Shown here: positions 35,347 to 47,019 of the stretch, in pieces | Numbering within the stretch: the first letter of the stretch is position 1 | How the letters are laid out: each line of letters begins with the position of its first letter | Assembly (NCBI GenBank): GCA_958510825.1 | Contig: OY294052.1 | Location: 2,067,816 to 2,131,815, forward strand | Source: Brachypterus glaber | Taxonomy: Eukaryota; Arthropoda; Insecta; Coleoptera; Kateretidae | Direction of reading: 5' to 3' | Length of the DNA: 64,000 bases | Program-made: the position numbers and the translations under genes | The notes under the pieces: generated by a model | Told to the model about the DNA's origin: nothing | The model's database searches: none | Seen by the model: the letters and a program-made list of their open reading frames with translations, nothing else

Positions 35347-36042
35347 AACTAGATGAAACGTTGCAAGCACCCTGTCAAAACATCGGCACTATTGTACACT
35401 AGAGCTATCTAGTTTGCAAATTTCAAACTAGGTGTTTTGTTTGATTTTAAATTCTTTATCTTTAAAACATTATATTCTAGCAAAAAACTATACATAACAT
35501 TTTTTATAGGGTTTAAAAAGAGCTTTTATTTAAAATATAATTTTTTGAAATCGGGTTATAAATAGGTGAGACATGCTAAAAAAACCTTTTACTGCTTTAA
35601 ACGCCAATATCTCGAAAACAATGCGTTTTAGGAAAACGTTGTTTATAACATTTTTTGACCAATTTAAAATTATCTTTTATATACGTGCTAAATTAACCAA
35701 ATACAATAATAATTGCCTTAATTATAAACAAAAAACGCTAAAAATAGGAGTTTTACCCTATTTTTACCCCCTTACCCCCAATCGTTTACCCACAAAATCT
35801 AATCAGCTCTTCGGAATATGATAAGAAACAATATGCAAAAAACCGCAAGTCGATATCTCATGTAGAAATGGAGAGTTTACACCCAGACAGACAGACGGAC
35901 GCAAAAAATTCTTTTACTGATTTCGACTCAGAATGGTCTAAAACGTCGAGAAATGTGAAAAAAACGTGGTCAAAGATTTTGACTTTTCGGCGAAGATTTC
36001 AATACATCGGCACTCTTAGTAGCACTAAGTGCCGATGTAAAA
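35347..36042 (+). mobile_element. 690-bp non-autonomous element, copy 2 of 4
   Basis: It runs from AACTAGATGAAACG to the hairpin GCACTCTTAGTAGCACTAAG and GCCGATGTAAAA. It is full length, with small indels against the other copies. The open frames at 35573-35821 and 35868-36050 lie in this repeat and are not genes. Confidence 0.85.
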
Positions 36043-36589
36043 TATTCTAATATTTTGCGTTGTTAAAAGACAAGGCTAAACGGTTCATTATAATTACCAA
36101 ATGGATTGCAATATGCTCTAATAAGGAAAGCAAGAAAATATGCTTTTAACTTTGAGAAAATAGTAAATTACAAACGGCCACGGTAACTCGAGAAAGCGTC
36201 AAGCTAAATACTTTGCCGGTAGGCAAGTAAGTCCAAAAACGATTTTCATCTTTCTGCTTCAGAAATTCTGCAGCTGGAGTCCATAAATGAAGTAAAATAT
36301 ACCTTTGATTTCTTTTGCATAAATCCGTCCATTTATGAATTTGCAAAAAAAATTGCATATCTTATTGAATTTACAAAAAAAAAATATTTATAAAATATTC
36401 ATACCACATTTATTAATTATTCTCAAGTGATTGCTTACATAAGCCGTTCATTAATCTGTCGATTACTAGAACGTTAAAAAGCTCATGATGTGAGCTGCAC
36501 TATATTTTCCAAAAATAAACTTTTTGCCCCTTAACGAAGGCTTTTGCCTTAAAAAAACAAATTTTAAAAATGATAGTTTTTTTATTTTT

Positions 36590-36850
36590 AAAAAAAGTTT
36601 AACCCCCCATGAGTTTTTTTTGGGGGATTACTTTTAAAAATATTAAGTATTTTCCCCTCATAGAACTTGATTTTTCCTGAAATTTTCAAGTCGATGGGAT
36701 TATTCGTTATTGAGTTATCGTGTCTACAAAAAGCGTAACACTGACAGAGAGACGGAAAACAAAAAAAAACGTTCGTATTTTTTCATGAAACAAATTTGTA
36801 TCCAACAATTTTTTGTCTAGGGCAATTTTTGAAAATTTTGGAAAATTCAT
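36590..36850 (+). repeat. dispersed repeat with CCCCTCATAGAACTTGATTT, copy 2 of 3
   Basis: It has the same word order as 27720-28035: CCCCTCATAGAACTTGATTT, TCGATGGGATTATTCGTT, TTTTCATGAAACA and TTTGTCTAGGGC. A remnant of the TTAGGGAACG MITE joins its right side. Confidence 0.7.
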
Positions 36851-36982
36851 GCCCATGTTAATGGTATAGGAAAATAGCGTTACAGGGGGGGGTCCAAAAT
36901 GACAAAAATTTGCGTTGCGTAATACTTCCCTAGGAGGAGGGGGGTCGAAATTACAAAATTTTGCGTTACGTTTTTAAAGAAA
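36851..36982. repeat. remnants of the TTAGGGAACG MITE
   Basis: CCCATGTTAATGGTATAGG and AAAATAGCGTTACA match the centre and right half of 32706-32864. The sequence then breaks to a second GCGTTACGT fragment near 36963. Confidence 0.7.
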
Positions 36983-38244
36983 GACCCCCAAAAGTTTTGG
37001 GGGTCATTGGGCCAAAACCTATATTATATTTAGGTCAAACTGTGCAATCTTAAAAAAAATAAATAATTCATCTTTTGAAGATTAATTAGTTAAGACTTAA
37101 ATTTGCATAAAATATGTGAAAGTTGTTCTTCTTAAAACGACAATTGCGACATTTTATACATTATTTACTTAAATTAATTTATATTTTTGTATAGGTTTGT
37201 AAATGTTTTGCAGTAGAGCAGTGGCGTGTCACAGGTCTCATGTATTTATAAAGTTATAACTTCTCCAGTTATACTAACATACATCATAAATCTTCTGTTT
37301 TATTTATTATTCAACTATACAAAGTTGGTATCCCACTTCCTATAGTTTTATAAAGAATGAAATGGAAGGTTTATATATGAATACGTATAGTAAAAAATCT
37401 ACCTGAACAGGAACAGTGCCGGGCACAGCCACCACTGGCCCCCCGAAAAAACAGACTTCTAAAAAAATAACTTTTAAATTGAAATAAAGGTAGCATTTCA
37501 ATATTTCGTGCAAATTGCCATAACTAAGAGACGTGGGGGTGGGGGAGCGCGTGCTTGACAAAAAAGTGAAGATTAAAAAAAACGGTCGTCGGCCTTCCAG
37601 AAGTTAGCGCCGCATGCGATTTTTTTACGAGTTCTGTAAAAATATTATTTTCTTACGTTTTTTCCTCGGTTTTTTCTTTAAGATTATTATTATTTTGGAA
37701 TTTTATGGTACGCCCATGAATTCAGAATTATTTATCAATAATTTATCATATTATAGCCAAACGAGTTTTCTTAGGAAAAAAATAAGCCAGATGTGTGACG
37801 TGTCATTTCACTAAAATTTTGAAATAAGCCCTTTGAAAATAAAAATCGAGTTTGCAAATTGCGTCGATTCTCGCAGTTCTTAATTGATTTAATAATACGT
37901 ATTGAATTTTCAGCATAATATTATTAGTAAACGTTGTTAACACAGGTCCACAAAAAGAATTAAGTCGATGACCAGTGTATTGCAAAAAAGAGCGTTTTAC
38001 CCGAAGACAGTTTTGATCAGAAAGTCGAGAACTATAACATATCGGAAATTCAACCAAATCGGACCGAAACGACTTTCCCATAAGACCAGTTCACCGCGGT
38101 TTTAGATATTTTCAAACCAATGATCTTTCCAAAAAAAATACACACAAAAATTTGTTCACCCTCACACATTTTTTCCGTCTAGGAACGCCTCTGGATAGAT
38201 TCAAAAAAATAAATTAACATAAACTAATTGCCCTTATTAATACT

Positions 38245-38457
38245 AGTACCTATACATGCACAACCTCGTCGCTCTAGCTCATAGGGTACCAGACTTATTA
38301 ATTAAGAACCTTATTGATAGTACAATTTTAAAGGGCCGTTACTTTCTTAGGATTCGTTTCTGGACCTATGTTCATATGCTGGGTTTTCGTGTTTTGTGAT
38401 GTACAATCATACCCTTTATTTAATGCCAAAATACTGCAAACACCCTGTATAACTCCA
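38245..38457 (-). repeat. partial TACAGGGTG-type element
   Basis: It ends AACACCCTGTA at the right, and its inner words (GGACCTATGTTCATATG, CTCATAGGGTACCAGAC) resemble the 39855-40046 piece. The left end is missing. Confidence 0.5.
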
Positions 38458-38514
38458 TACCATACACTATAAGGACCCTTTTCTGGCAGAAGTCCACATT
38501 TATGAACAATAATA

Positions 38515-38892
38515 TATTATGCATCTAGGATGCGAACTAAGTCTTTAGTGTTCGAGACTAAAGTTTTTTTGCTGAGACGGAGTCGAGGCGAAAAATCAGT
38601 CGAAAACACTTAAGACAGTTCGCATACGTGGTGCATATACCATTTTTTTACTACCTAAAGGTAGTAACTCCAAATATTAGTTTAAAAACTGTTTTGACAT
38701 AGCTGTCAGTTTGACAAGTAAGTTGAAAAAAGTTAGCAGTTGTCTTAATTTTTTTCATTATTGACCGTCGTCAATAAACAATGCTTAACAATGGTCAATA
38801 ATAAATGAGTTCACTGATTTTATTGGTTGTCAACGTAAACCAGTCTTGAAAACGGTAGATAATATGTAGCTAGCACTTCATTAGGTAGTAGA
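38515..38892 (+). mobile_element. 380-bp element, copy 1 (mate at 53898-54282)
   Basis: It begins ATTATGCATCTAGGATGCGA, has an inner hairpin (ATGCGAACTAAGTC / GACAGTTCGCATACGTGG) and CTACCTAAAGGTAGTAA, then GACATAGCTGTCAGTTTGAC, and ends TTAGGTAGTAG. The second copy, in DARS2 intron 5, has the same order and orientation at about 90% identity by eye. Confidence 0.85.
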
Positions 38893-39603
38893 AAAAATAA
38901 ATTTTATTATTCTTTAAAAAAAATAAATTATTTTACAAGTTAGCCTTCACCTCTGATGAGCATAACTGAATAATAATTTTGTTATTAACAAAAAAACTAT
39001 ATATATTTTTAATTTAATAAACTAGATTTAAATAAAGACAAAGAGCAGAATTTCCAAGAATTGTTTTTAAAAATATTATTTATATATATTATTATTTTAT
39101 AAACAATTGATTTCTGTCACTTTAGATGTTTCAGTTTTTTGTGCAATATTTACTAATTAAACCCAAGAAAATAGCTTTATTTATTAAATATAATTAATTA
39201 TAATTATTAACAATTAATACAATCAATAATTAGCTAAATATTATGAAAAAAAAAATTAAAAAACTACATTTTTAAACGTCAGTTCAAAGTATTTATTTGA
39301 GCAAATGTCATTGATCAAGGCTACTTGATTTTTATGAAAATTTCAAGAAATATAATTTCTGTTAATAATTTATTTTATTATTTGAATAAAAATAGTTAAA
39401 TAGTGGTAGTAGTGAAAAAAGTAATATATAAACTACGGTAGAGAAGACTATTATAGCCTCGAACTCTAAAAACTAAAATTTAATACTCTCGGCTATAAAA
39501 AATGTCTTCTTTACCTTGGTATATAATTATTATTTTTACCCCCCCCCCCCACTTGAAAATATGTTGGGGTTTCAAAATTGCCTCCTCAGCCTTTATCAGT
39601 GTT

Positions 39604-39848
39604 AAGGGGCTGTCCATATATTACGTAACGCAAATTGACCAAAATTCATACACTTCACACCCCGGTTCTCGCGTTATTAAAGGCTGTAGGGAGTTTATAT
39701 TTTGGCTACCCCCCCCCCCTAACACCCCCCTATTTGAGGGGGGTAGCCAAAACATGAAATCTCTACAGCCTTTAATAACGCGAGAAACGGGGTATGAAAT
39801 GTATGAATTTTGGCCAATTAGCGTTACGTAATATATGGACAGCCCCTA
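39604..39848. mobile_element. 245-bp palindromic MITE with AGGGGCTGTCC ends
   Basis: AGGGGCTGTCCATATATTAC and GTAACGC at the left mirror GCGTTACGTAATATATGGAC and AGCCCCT at the right. Pairing runs almost to the centre, through AAATTCATACA, CCCGTTCTCGCG, TTATTAAAGGCTGTAG and GGCTACCCCCC. A relative covers 42694-42808. The open frame here is a repeat shadow. Confidence 0.88.
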
Positions 39849-39854
39849 AGGCAT

Positions 39855-40046
39855 GTGTATAAATTCGTTACTTTAGTTCATAGGGTTTCAGAGATATCAA
39901 ATAACTACTTTTTAGATGTACCCTTAGAGGGGTAGTAGCTCCTTTAGGACGCATTTCTGGACCAACGTTTATGGAAACTTTTTTATCATATTTTTTAATG
40001 TAGAACCCCTTAAAATTTCCGAACTTATTTCTGAATAACCCTGTAC
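39855..40046 (-). repeat. half copy of a TACAGGGTG-type element
   Basis: It ends AATAACCCTGTA, with TTTATGGAAACTTTTTTATC and GTAGTAGCTCCTTTAGGACG matching the arm sequences of the family. Confidence 0.6.
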
Positions 40047-40129
40047 ATACTGGACGCGAGGACTAAACCTTCGTTTCTAATAAAAAACCAAAATCACTAC
40101 ATTTTATTTTATCAGGTTCTTCAAATAAT

Positions 40130-40819
40130 AACTAGATGAAACGTTGCAAGCACCCTGTCAAAACATCGGCACTATTGTACACTAGAGCCATCTAGTTTGC
40201 AAATTTCAAACTAGGTGTTTTGTTTGATTTTGAATTCTGTATCTTTAAAACATTATATTCTAGCAAAAAACTGTATATAACATTTTTTATAGGGCTTAAA
40301 AAGAGTTTTTATTTAAAATATAATTTTTTAAAATCGGGTTATAAATATGTGAGATATGCTAAAAAAACCTTTTACTGCTTTAAACGCCAATATCTCGAAA
40401 ACAATGCGTTTTAGGAAAACGTTGTTTATAACATTTTTTGACCAATTTAAATTTTTTTTTATACAAGTGCTAAATTAACCAAATACAATAATAATTACCT
40501 TAATTATAAACAAAAAACGCTAAAAATAAGAGTTTTACCCTATTTTTATCCCCTTACCCCCAAAATCTAATCAGCTCTTCGGAATACGATAAGAAACAAT
40601 ATGCAAAAAACCGCAAGTCACATGTAGAAATGGAGTTAGAGAGTTTACACCCAGACAGACACAGACAGACAGACGGACGCAAATTTTTTTTTTACTGATT
40701 TCGACTCGGAATGGTCTAAAACGTCGAGAAATGTGAAAAAAACGTGGTCAAAGATTTTGCCTTTTCGGCGAAGATTTCAATACATCGCACTCTTAGTAGC
40801 ACTAAGTGCCGATGTAAAA
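40130..40819 (+). mobile_element. 690-bp non-autonomous element, copy 3 of 4
   Basis: Full length from AACTAGATGAAACG to GCCGATGTAAAA, in the same orientation as the copy at 35347-36042. The frame at 40220-40414 is inside the repeat. Confidence 0.85.
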
Positions 40820-41375
40820 AAATAGTTATAATATATTAAACATAGCAACCTTGTTTTTTCTGTTTTGTGAAAAACGGTAAATCAAGGAGACTCGCCTACC
40901 TATTTTTTTATATGTACAAAGTAATTAGATAGAAAGGGTAGTAATTAAATCATTCGACAATAACTTCCGTCACGCACCGTGACTCGCGCTAATTTAGACA
41001 AAAACTGTTCTCCTAACTTTAATAGTCCAAGCTAAAAAGGGTTAACTTCGGAAAATTTCACCCACTTTAATTTTTGCTTAGGGGGTTCCAGGAAAGCCCA
41101 TTGAACCCAAAATGGCGGAAAATCGATTTTTTGTAAAATTTTGTTTGATTTAATCTATTTCATTTGATAAACATAATTATAAACATGGTTTATAACTATG
41201 TTTTCCCCAAGGGGTGGGAGATATTACAATATTTTTATGAAAATTGATATCTAGGGGTACAATTCAAATGTTTTTGAAGATATTGGTTAATTTTGGTGAT
41301 TTCTGAGAAAAATCAGCTTTTCAAAAATTTATTTGGCGTGTATCTACATATGGTTTATATTTCTTATCTAAATTA

Positions 41376-41458
41376 ATAGAGAGCCCCAAGCACAAGTTTA
41401 AAGCTTATTTGGGGCTCTTTGTACAAAAACTCACCAATAAATAAATAAATAAATAAAA
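41376..41458 (+). repeat. LINE-type 3' tail with hairpin and (AAAT)n
   Basis: AGAGAGCCCC and GGGGCTCT flank a short loop, followed by (AATA)n. The same tail, in the other orientation and with AATAAT units, is at 45404-45489. Such hairpin-plus-repeat tails mark the 3' ends of non-LTR elements or the SINEs that use them. Confidence 0.6.
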
Positions 41459-41910
41459 TTAACTCTGACTATCAATAGATTTAACTCCACCCCGACGCAA
41501 GGAGTAAAATTATTTTTATTTTGAAAAAGGGGGGCTATTAACCTTCTTCCTATGATAAATAGGTCCAGTCAAAAACACTAAAAAAAATCAAAACAAAAAA
41601 TTTGCATACCACATATTGTTTAATATTCAGTTAAGCACTATTTGATTAATAACGATTAATCAAGCCGTAAAGATATAGAATGCTTTGCATTCAATAGTAT
41701 ACTCCTCGCAGATTTAACCCTATATCGCACAGGTAAATGCCGCAAATATGTTGACTGGTACTCTACAAAAAGCGGTAGTTTTACTCGACGTCGGCCTATA
41801 ATGAATAATAATGTTTGTTATTTTATTTTCTATGGATGTCGCTGTAAATATTTTTTTGCTGGACCAAGACTAAAACCTAATTTTACGCTTTCATTTTCGG
41901 GACTAAACTT

Positions 41911-42210
41911 GCCGTTTTTCTCCCTAGGGAATAAAAATCACGGCAACCTTGATAATATTAAAATACTAAAACTATGTGCCTTAAGGCAGCAATTGCTGGT
42001 TCAAAAATTAGGTTTGGTGGTGTTTTGTAATAAATTAGCGATTCAAACAAATTTATTTGCCGTTTTTCTCCCTAGGGAATAAAAATCACGGCAACCTTGA
42101 TAATATTAAAATATTATACTTACTATGTGCATTAAGGCAGCAATTGCTGGTTCAAAAATTAGGTTTGGTGGTGTTTTGTAATAAATTAGCGATTCAAACA
42201 AATTTATTTG
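41911..42210 (+). repeat. tandem duplication of a 148-bp unit
   Basis: The unit GCCGTTTTTCTCCCTAGGGA ... CAAACAAATTTATTTG occurs at 41911-42058 and again at 42059-42210. A TATTATACTTACT insertion near 42112 is the main difference. Near identity indicates a recent local duplication. Confidence 0.92.
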
Positions 42211-42475
42211 ATTTTAACAAAGAAAACCTTTAAAAATAACATTGTTATAACAATTTATACATAACTTAAAATTAGTCATCTTCGTCCATTTTTTTTTACG
42301 TTTGTGCCATATTAAAAAACAATTGAAATCGCGATAGCCATGAAACTGACTTTTCGCAATTTACAGGCATCTTGATTAAATTACGAAAATAAAACAACCG
42401 ATTTTAGACGCGTGGTTTTTAATTTTAATTTTATCTACCTACCTTAATTATGTTTGGTCCTGCAAAAAATAGTGT

Positions 42476-42564
42476 ATATACCTCAGGACTAAACTTGGCT
42501 GTTTTAGTCCCTTGCATTTCTAAACACAAATGCTAAAACAGCCAGTTTAGTCCCTTGGTATATA
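42476..42564. repeat. 90-bp hairpin
   Basis: TATATACCTCAGGACTAAAC with GGCTGTTTTAG is mirrored by CTAAAACAGCC and AGTTTAGTCCCTTGGTATAT. GGGACTAAACTTG recurs alone near 41899, so this family has spread locally. Confidence 0.7.
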
Positions 42565-42693
42565 AATAACTATTTTACATTTTAGGGCCCCCTCCCCCAT
42601 CCCTTCATGGAAAAAAATATAATGTTTTTTTTGTGTGACCTTTTAGGTGGTTTTGACTAAAATTTGAAAAAAAAAAACAAAAACCAGGTAGTT

Positions 42694-42808
42694 AGGGGTC
42701 GTCCATAAAATACGTCACGCAAATTGACCAAAATTCATACACTTCATACCCCGTTTCTCGCATTATTAAAGGATGCAGAGATGTCATATTTTGGCTACTC
42801 CCCCAATA
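42694..42808 (+). repeat. left half of the AGGGGCTGTCC MITE
   Basis: AGGGGTCGTCCATAAAATAC, GACCAAAATTCATACACTTC and TTTGGCTACTCCCCC match the left arm of 39604-39848. The right arm is lost. Confidence 0.75.
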
Positions 42809-42879
42809 GAGGGGGTATACTAAAATCAATACCTCGGCGTCGACCTATATTAATCATAATTAATTTTTAATTTTATTTT

Positions 42880-43350
42880 TTTATGGGAGAATACTCTCGC
42901 TCATTCGAGATTCGAGTTTTGAGAGGTCGGAAGTACACGTATAGTATTCCTCAACTGTGAGGCTGCGAGGATTATAATAAAGCAAAAAACGGTTTGACCC
43001 TCATGAAACCCCTACCTATATTTTTTTCAATAAAATTGAAAGTATAGTTCTTTGATTCTTGATATTCAGTCAGTTTTAAACTTCGGTCTCGCAAAGATCA
43101 AGTCAGAAACAACAGGTGAGTTCTTTTTTAAATATTATACAGTGTGTCTGAAAATAGTGCTAACGCTGATCCTGAACATACATTAAGTTTTTGTGACTTG
43201 CCAACGCAAACCTATGGTTAATTCAGTTAGTAGGAGGTCTTCAATTTATAAAACCATCAACACTAAAATCTGATGTGCTAAGTTTCGGAAGATACAACGA
43301 CAAAAAAATCCGTCTCAAATGAGCGAGAGTACTTTCTCATAAAAAAATGA
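42880..43350. repeat. inverted pair enclosing the putative reeler promoter
   Basis: TTTTTTTATGGGAGAATACT with CTCGCTCATT at 42876-42905 is mirrored by AATGAGCGAGAGTACTTTCT and CATAAAAAAATG at 43318-43349. The 5' UTR exon proposed for the reeler gene lies between these arms. It may be a composite transposon, or two copies of a small repeat in opposite orientation. Confidence 0.5.
43066..43115 (+). promoter_or_regulatory. putative initiator and 5' UTR exon of the reeler gene
   Basis: TCAGT at 43066-43070 fits the arthropod initiator. A 50-base leader ends AACAG|GTGAGT at 43115, a consensus donor, and the ATG exon at 43737 is preceded by an acceptor (TTTTTTTAG|C at 43735). An A/T-rich ATAAAA lies about 37 bases upstream. 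The leader exon is inferred from splice signals only. Confidence 0.4.
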
Positions 43351-43599
43351 ATTAATATGATGTTTGTTTTCTATGAATATCGCTGTAAACAATTTTTTAT
43401 ATTTTGGGACCTCCTCCCCCATCCCGTCATAAAAAAAATTATAATATTTTTTTTGTTTTTTTGACCTTTTAAATTTTTCTTCTATTGTGAATTAAAATTA
43501 TGCCCTGAAACAATTTTTTACATTTTGGGGCACAGACAAAAAAGTTGATGAATAAAAAAAATGTTATTAAATTATTGTCATGTTAAGAGATTTTATTTT

Positions 43600-43720
43600 T
43601 TACTGGCATCTTTTCGATATACTGGCAGTACCATCTATGAAACAAAGGACGAACTAACAAGTTAAAGAGGGGGTGACAATATTAGGAACATGGCAATAAA
43701 TGGCTCACCCACCTTATTTT
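43600..43720 (-). repeat. dispersed repeat, copy 2 (mate at 2960-3095)
   Basis: Inverted relative to 2960-3095 with the same words (GGTACTGCCAGTATAT, GTTAGTTCGTCC, CCTAATATTG, GGTGAGCCA on the minus strand). It ends 15 bases before the acceptor of the ATG exon of the reeler gene. Confidence 0.7.
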
Positions 43721-43736
43721 AAAGTATTTTTTTAGC

Positions 43737-46229
43737 ATGACAAAATTAGTCTTTTTCGCCGTTCTGGCCATGGCCACCTCAGCCTGGGCCTACTCAGCCG
43801 GAGCGCCCGAGTCCACCTGCGACGATATGACCCCAAAGCATCCCGTCAATCCCCAAAAAAGCCAAAGTCCCTACACTGCATCAGTGAGCAAAAAGGAAGT
43901 AAACGCTGGCGAAGTCATCGACATCACGATATCCGGCAAACCCTTCAAAGGGTTCATTTTGCAAGTCAGGGACGGCAAGAAAGCAGTAGGAAGTTTCGAA
44001 GTATCTGGTAGCGATAGGTTCGTGAAAACTATCAATTGTGGAGGAAAAGCGGTAAGTTTATCTCAAGGACACAAAAAGTTATAAGGCTGTTCATAAATTA
44101 CGTAACGCAATTTTTGACCCTTTCTCTTCTCCCGTGTCACGTCGAGTTATATCCAAAAATGGCCATGTTAGGGGTGAAACTGACTTTTTCGATTTTACAT
44201 CGGCACTTAGTGCTACTAAGAGTGCCGATGTATTGAAATCTTCGGCGAAAAGTCAAAATCTTTGACCACGTTTTTTTCACATTTCTCGACGTTTTAGACC
44301 ATTCGAGAGTCGAAATCGGTAAAAAATTTGCGTCTGTCTGGGTGTAAACTCTAACTCCATTTCTACATGAGATATCGACTTACGGTTTTTTGCATATTGT
44401 TTCTTATCGTATTCCGAAGAGCTTATTAGATTTTGGGGATAAACGATTCGGGGTAAGGGGGTAAAAATAGGGTAAAACTCCTATTTTTAGCGTTTTTTGT
44501 TTATAATTAAGTCAATTATTATTGTATTTGGTTAATTTAGCACTTATATAAAAGATAATTTTAAATTGGTCCAAAAATGTTATAAACAACGTTTTCCTAA
44601 AACGCATTGTTTTCGATATATTGACGTTTAAAGCAGTAAAAGGTGTTTTTAGCATATCTCACATATTTATAACCCGATTTCAAAAACTACATTTTAAATA
44701 AAAGCTCTTTTTAAGACCTATAAAAAATGTTATATACAGTTTTTTGCTAGAATATAATCTTTTAAAGATACACAGTTTAAAATCAAACAAAACACCTAGT
44801 TCGAAATTTGCAAACTAGATGGCTATAGTGTACAATAGTGCCGATGTTTTGACAGGGTGCTTGCAACGTTTCATCTAGTTTCAGCCAAATTACTCATCAG
44901 AGGAAAAAGTGGCTCTGAGCAAACTTGTAGCTCTTGAAATTCTCTATAAGTTTTATATATTACAAATTTTCATAGATATTTTGGGAACCGTGCCGAAATA
45001 CTTAAGAAAATTCGTAATATATGATAATATATTAGAGAATTTCAAGTTATAAGTTTGCTTTTAACAACTTTTATCATCCGATAAATAATTAAGCTAAAAA
45101 TTCACCTCCAATATGGCCGTTTTTGAATATTTATAACTCGATTGTTATTAATATAATAAAATAATGATCCAAACAAGAATTGTTGGAAATTTCCTTCTTA
45201 ATAAAACTGGTAATTTGTATTTTTGTTTTAAGATGCATATTTAGCGAGATAAGCGCACTCGCCCCTAAAATTCAAGATGGCGGGGACCCCTTACGCAAAT
45301 CACCCGATGAAAAACTAACAGGATTGTTCCGTTGGCAATATGTCTGTAGTATTATGTCTGTAACAGAATTCGGCCATTTTTATATTTTATTTATTATTAT
45401 TATTATTTATTATTTATTTAGGATTATATTACAGAGTCATGGAGAGCCCCAAATAAGCCTTTGGCTTGTGCTAGGGGCTCTCCATTAATTTTGATACATC
45501 GTCCAAATATGTGTTTACAAAAAATTTCACTCGTTTCGTCCCGCCTTCTCTTCATTTTCACGCATGCCTCTCTCCTTCTGTTTTACGCCGACCATCTATT
45601 TTCAAGTTTTCCAATATAATTTACAGCAAATTTTGAATTTAAAAATTATTAACAAAAAATGTACTTAGACATTTAATTAATTTAAAATAATTTGTTATTT
45701 GTATTTTTAGACTGCTGCAACTCATAAAAACTCTACACCAAAGAAAGATCTTATAGTTAAATGGAAAGCACCAGAGACCTCAGGAACCTATGAAGTCCTG
45801 TAAGTTTTTTTAAATATTTTTTTTTCAGGTTTCTACAAATTAAACAGTATGAAAGGGATTTTATTATTTTTTGATTGTTATTATTTTTTTCGTAGAGGTG
45901 TTCATTTTGCAGAAGCTACTAGTCTTTTACTAAAGACAAATAAACAAAAATGAGCAAAATTTACCGACAGCAATGCAATATTTTAGGCTTTTGTCGATAT
46001 TTTCTATTTTTTAGTTGGGGTTGGTCCTTTTTAGAACTAGAATCGATACAGAAAATATTCTCAATTTGAAAATGGAACACAAAATAGCACAATTTTTAGC
46101 GAATAAAAGCGACAAAACTAAATTCTTTCATAGTTCCTAATTTTTGTTTTTATTTTTAGATTGACGTCGGTGGAAGATGGTGCTGTGTTCTGGGTGGCCC
46201 AAAAAACTCAACTTATTAAGGTTCTATAA
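43737..46229 (+). CDS. secreted reeler-domain protein (putative defence protein, Hdd11-like)
   Basis: Three coding exons: 43737-44051, 45711-45799 and 46160-46229, joined in frame (phases 0 and 2) to give 157 residues. Residues 1-18 (MTKLVFFAVLAMATSAWA) are a signal peptide. A reeler domain fills the rest: CDDMTPKHP after the first Cys, YTASVSKKEVNAGEVIDITISG, then FKGFILQVRDG, TINCGGKA, LIVKWKAPE and the FWVAQKT C-terminal strand. Short secreted reeler proteins of 150-170 residues are known in moths and beetles and are induced by bacterial challenge. An immune role here is by homology only. Codon use is GC-richer than the surroundings. Intron 1 (1659 bp) carries a full 690-bp transposon and other repeats. 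A 5' UTR exon is likely at about 43066-43115. Confidence 0.88.
44193..44880 (-). mobile_element. 690-bp non-autonomous element, copy 4 of 4, inside the reeler gene intron
   Basis: Full length, inverted relative to the gene, running from TTTTACATCGGCACTTAGTG to GTTTCATCTAGTT. It lies 142 bp after the first coding donor. Confidence 0.85.
45101..45345 (+). repeat. dispersed repeat, copy 2 (mate at 5996-6237)
   Basis: GTTTTTGAATATTTATAACT, TTCAAGATGGCGGGGA and ACGCAAATCACCCGATG match 5996-6237 in order. It lies in reeler intron 1. Confidence 0.65.
45404..45489 (-). repeat. LINE-type 3' tail, inverted copy
   Basis: On the minus strand GGAGAGCCCC, a loop with CAAGCCAAAGGCTT and GGGGCTCTCC, then (AATAAT)n. 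It matches 41376-41458 and lies in reeler intron 1. Confidence 0.6.
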
Positions 46230-46268
46230 AAAGTATTACTATTTTTAATGTTAAGTGTAAGGATTTGT

Positions 46269-46274
46269 AATAAA
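46269..46274 (+). terminator. polyadenylation signal of the reeler gene
   Basis: AATAAA 40 bases after the stop codon, followed by T-rich sequence. Confidence 0.6.
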
Positions 46275-47019
46275 AAGTTGATTATGTAATATATTTTATA
46301 AAAAAAAAGTTTTGGAAGTATTTGTTTTAAGTTTTTTTATTAATTACATAATTCAAATACATCATCACAACAGACATGATCAAAAGTGGAGTATGGATAA
46401 TCGTATGTCGATTGTTCATACCGATACCCCTAAGCAACAAAGCCGTAATTCATATATTGTCATTTTTCACGACAGCTAAATTTCTAAAATATTTTTTTTT
46501 ATTTAAGGGTGGGTAAATGATTGAAGTGGAAAAGGAAGTCATGTGATACATCATTTGAAAGCATATAAAATTCTCTATCTAACTGTTTAAGTATTTATTG
46601 TTTATTTACTGTTTGTTTCTGATAATATTCAAGTTTAGAATTTCTTACTTTAGTGATTTTAAGTAAACTTTTGCTTAAAGTGAACTGTGGAGAAACCTGA
46701 GTAGTACCACCATGTGTGTCTTTTTTCAAGGCGTTTACCTATGAGTATAACTCAAAATGGGTCTAACTTGAGTTACTTCCTTGTTGCCTGGGAGTGTCGA
46801 TACATTAAAATCGGTTGGTTTTTGTACTGTAAGTCAAATTATTTTATAAACACCTAGAAAAATATTTGCGCAATTTAAACTTTTCGTTTCTTTTTTTTCT
46901 AATAAAACCCCGGGAATATAATTGTCTAGACTAGCGTAAAAATACTTTTAAAATGTATCCTTATTCAACAAAATATCGGAAAATTAACATGGACAGGAAA
47001 AAATTAATATCTACTAGAT

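Noticed and set aside
39502..39831. 109-codon plus-strand frame rich in proline and glycine.
   Set aside because: It is a read-through of the AGGGGCTGTCC palindrome and changes with the C/G run lengths.
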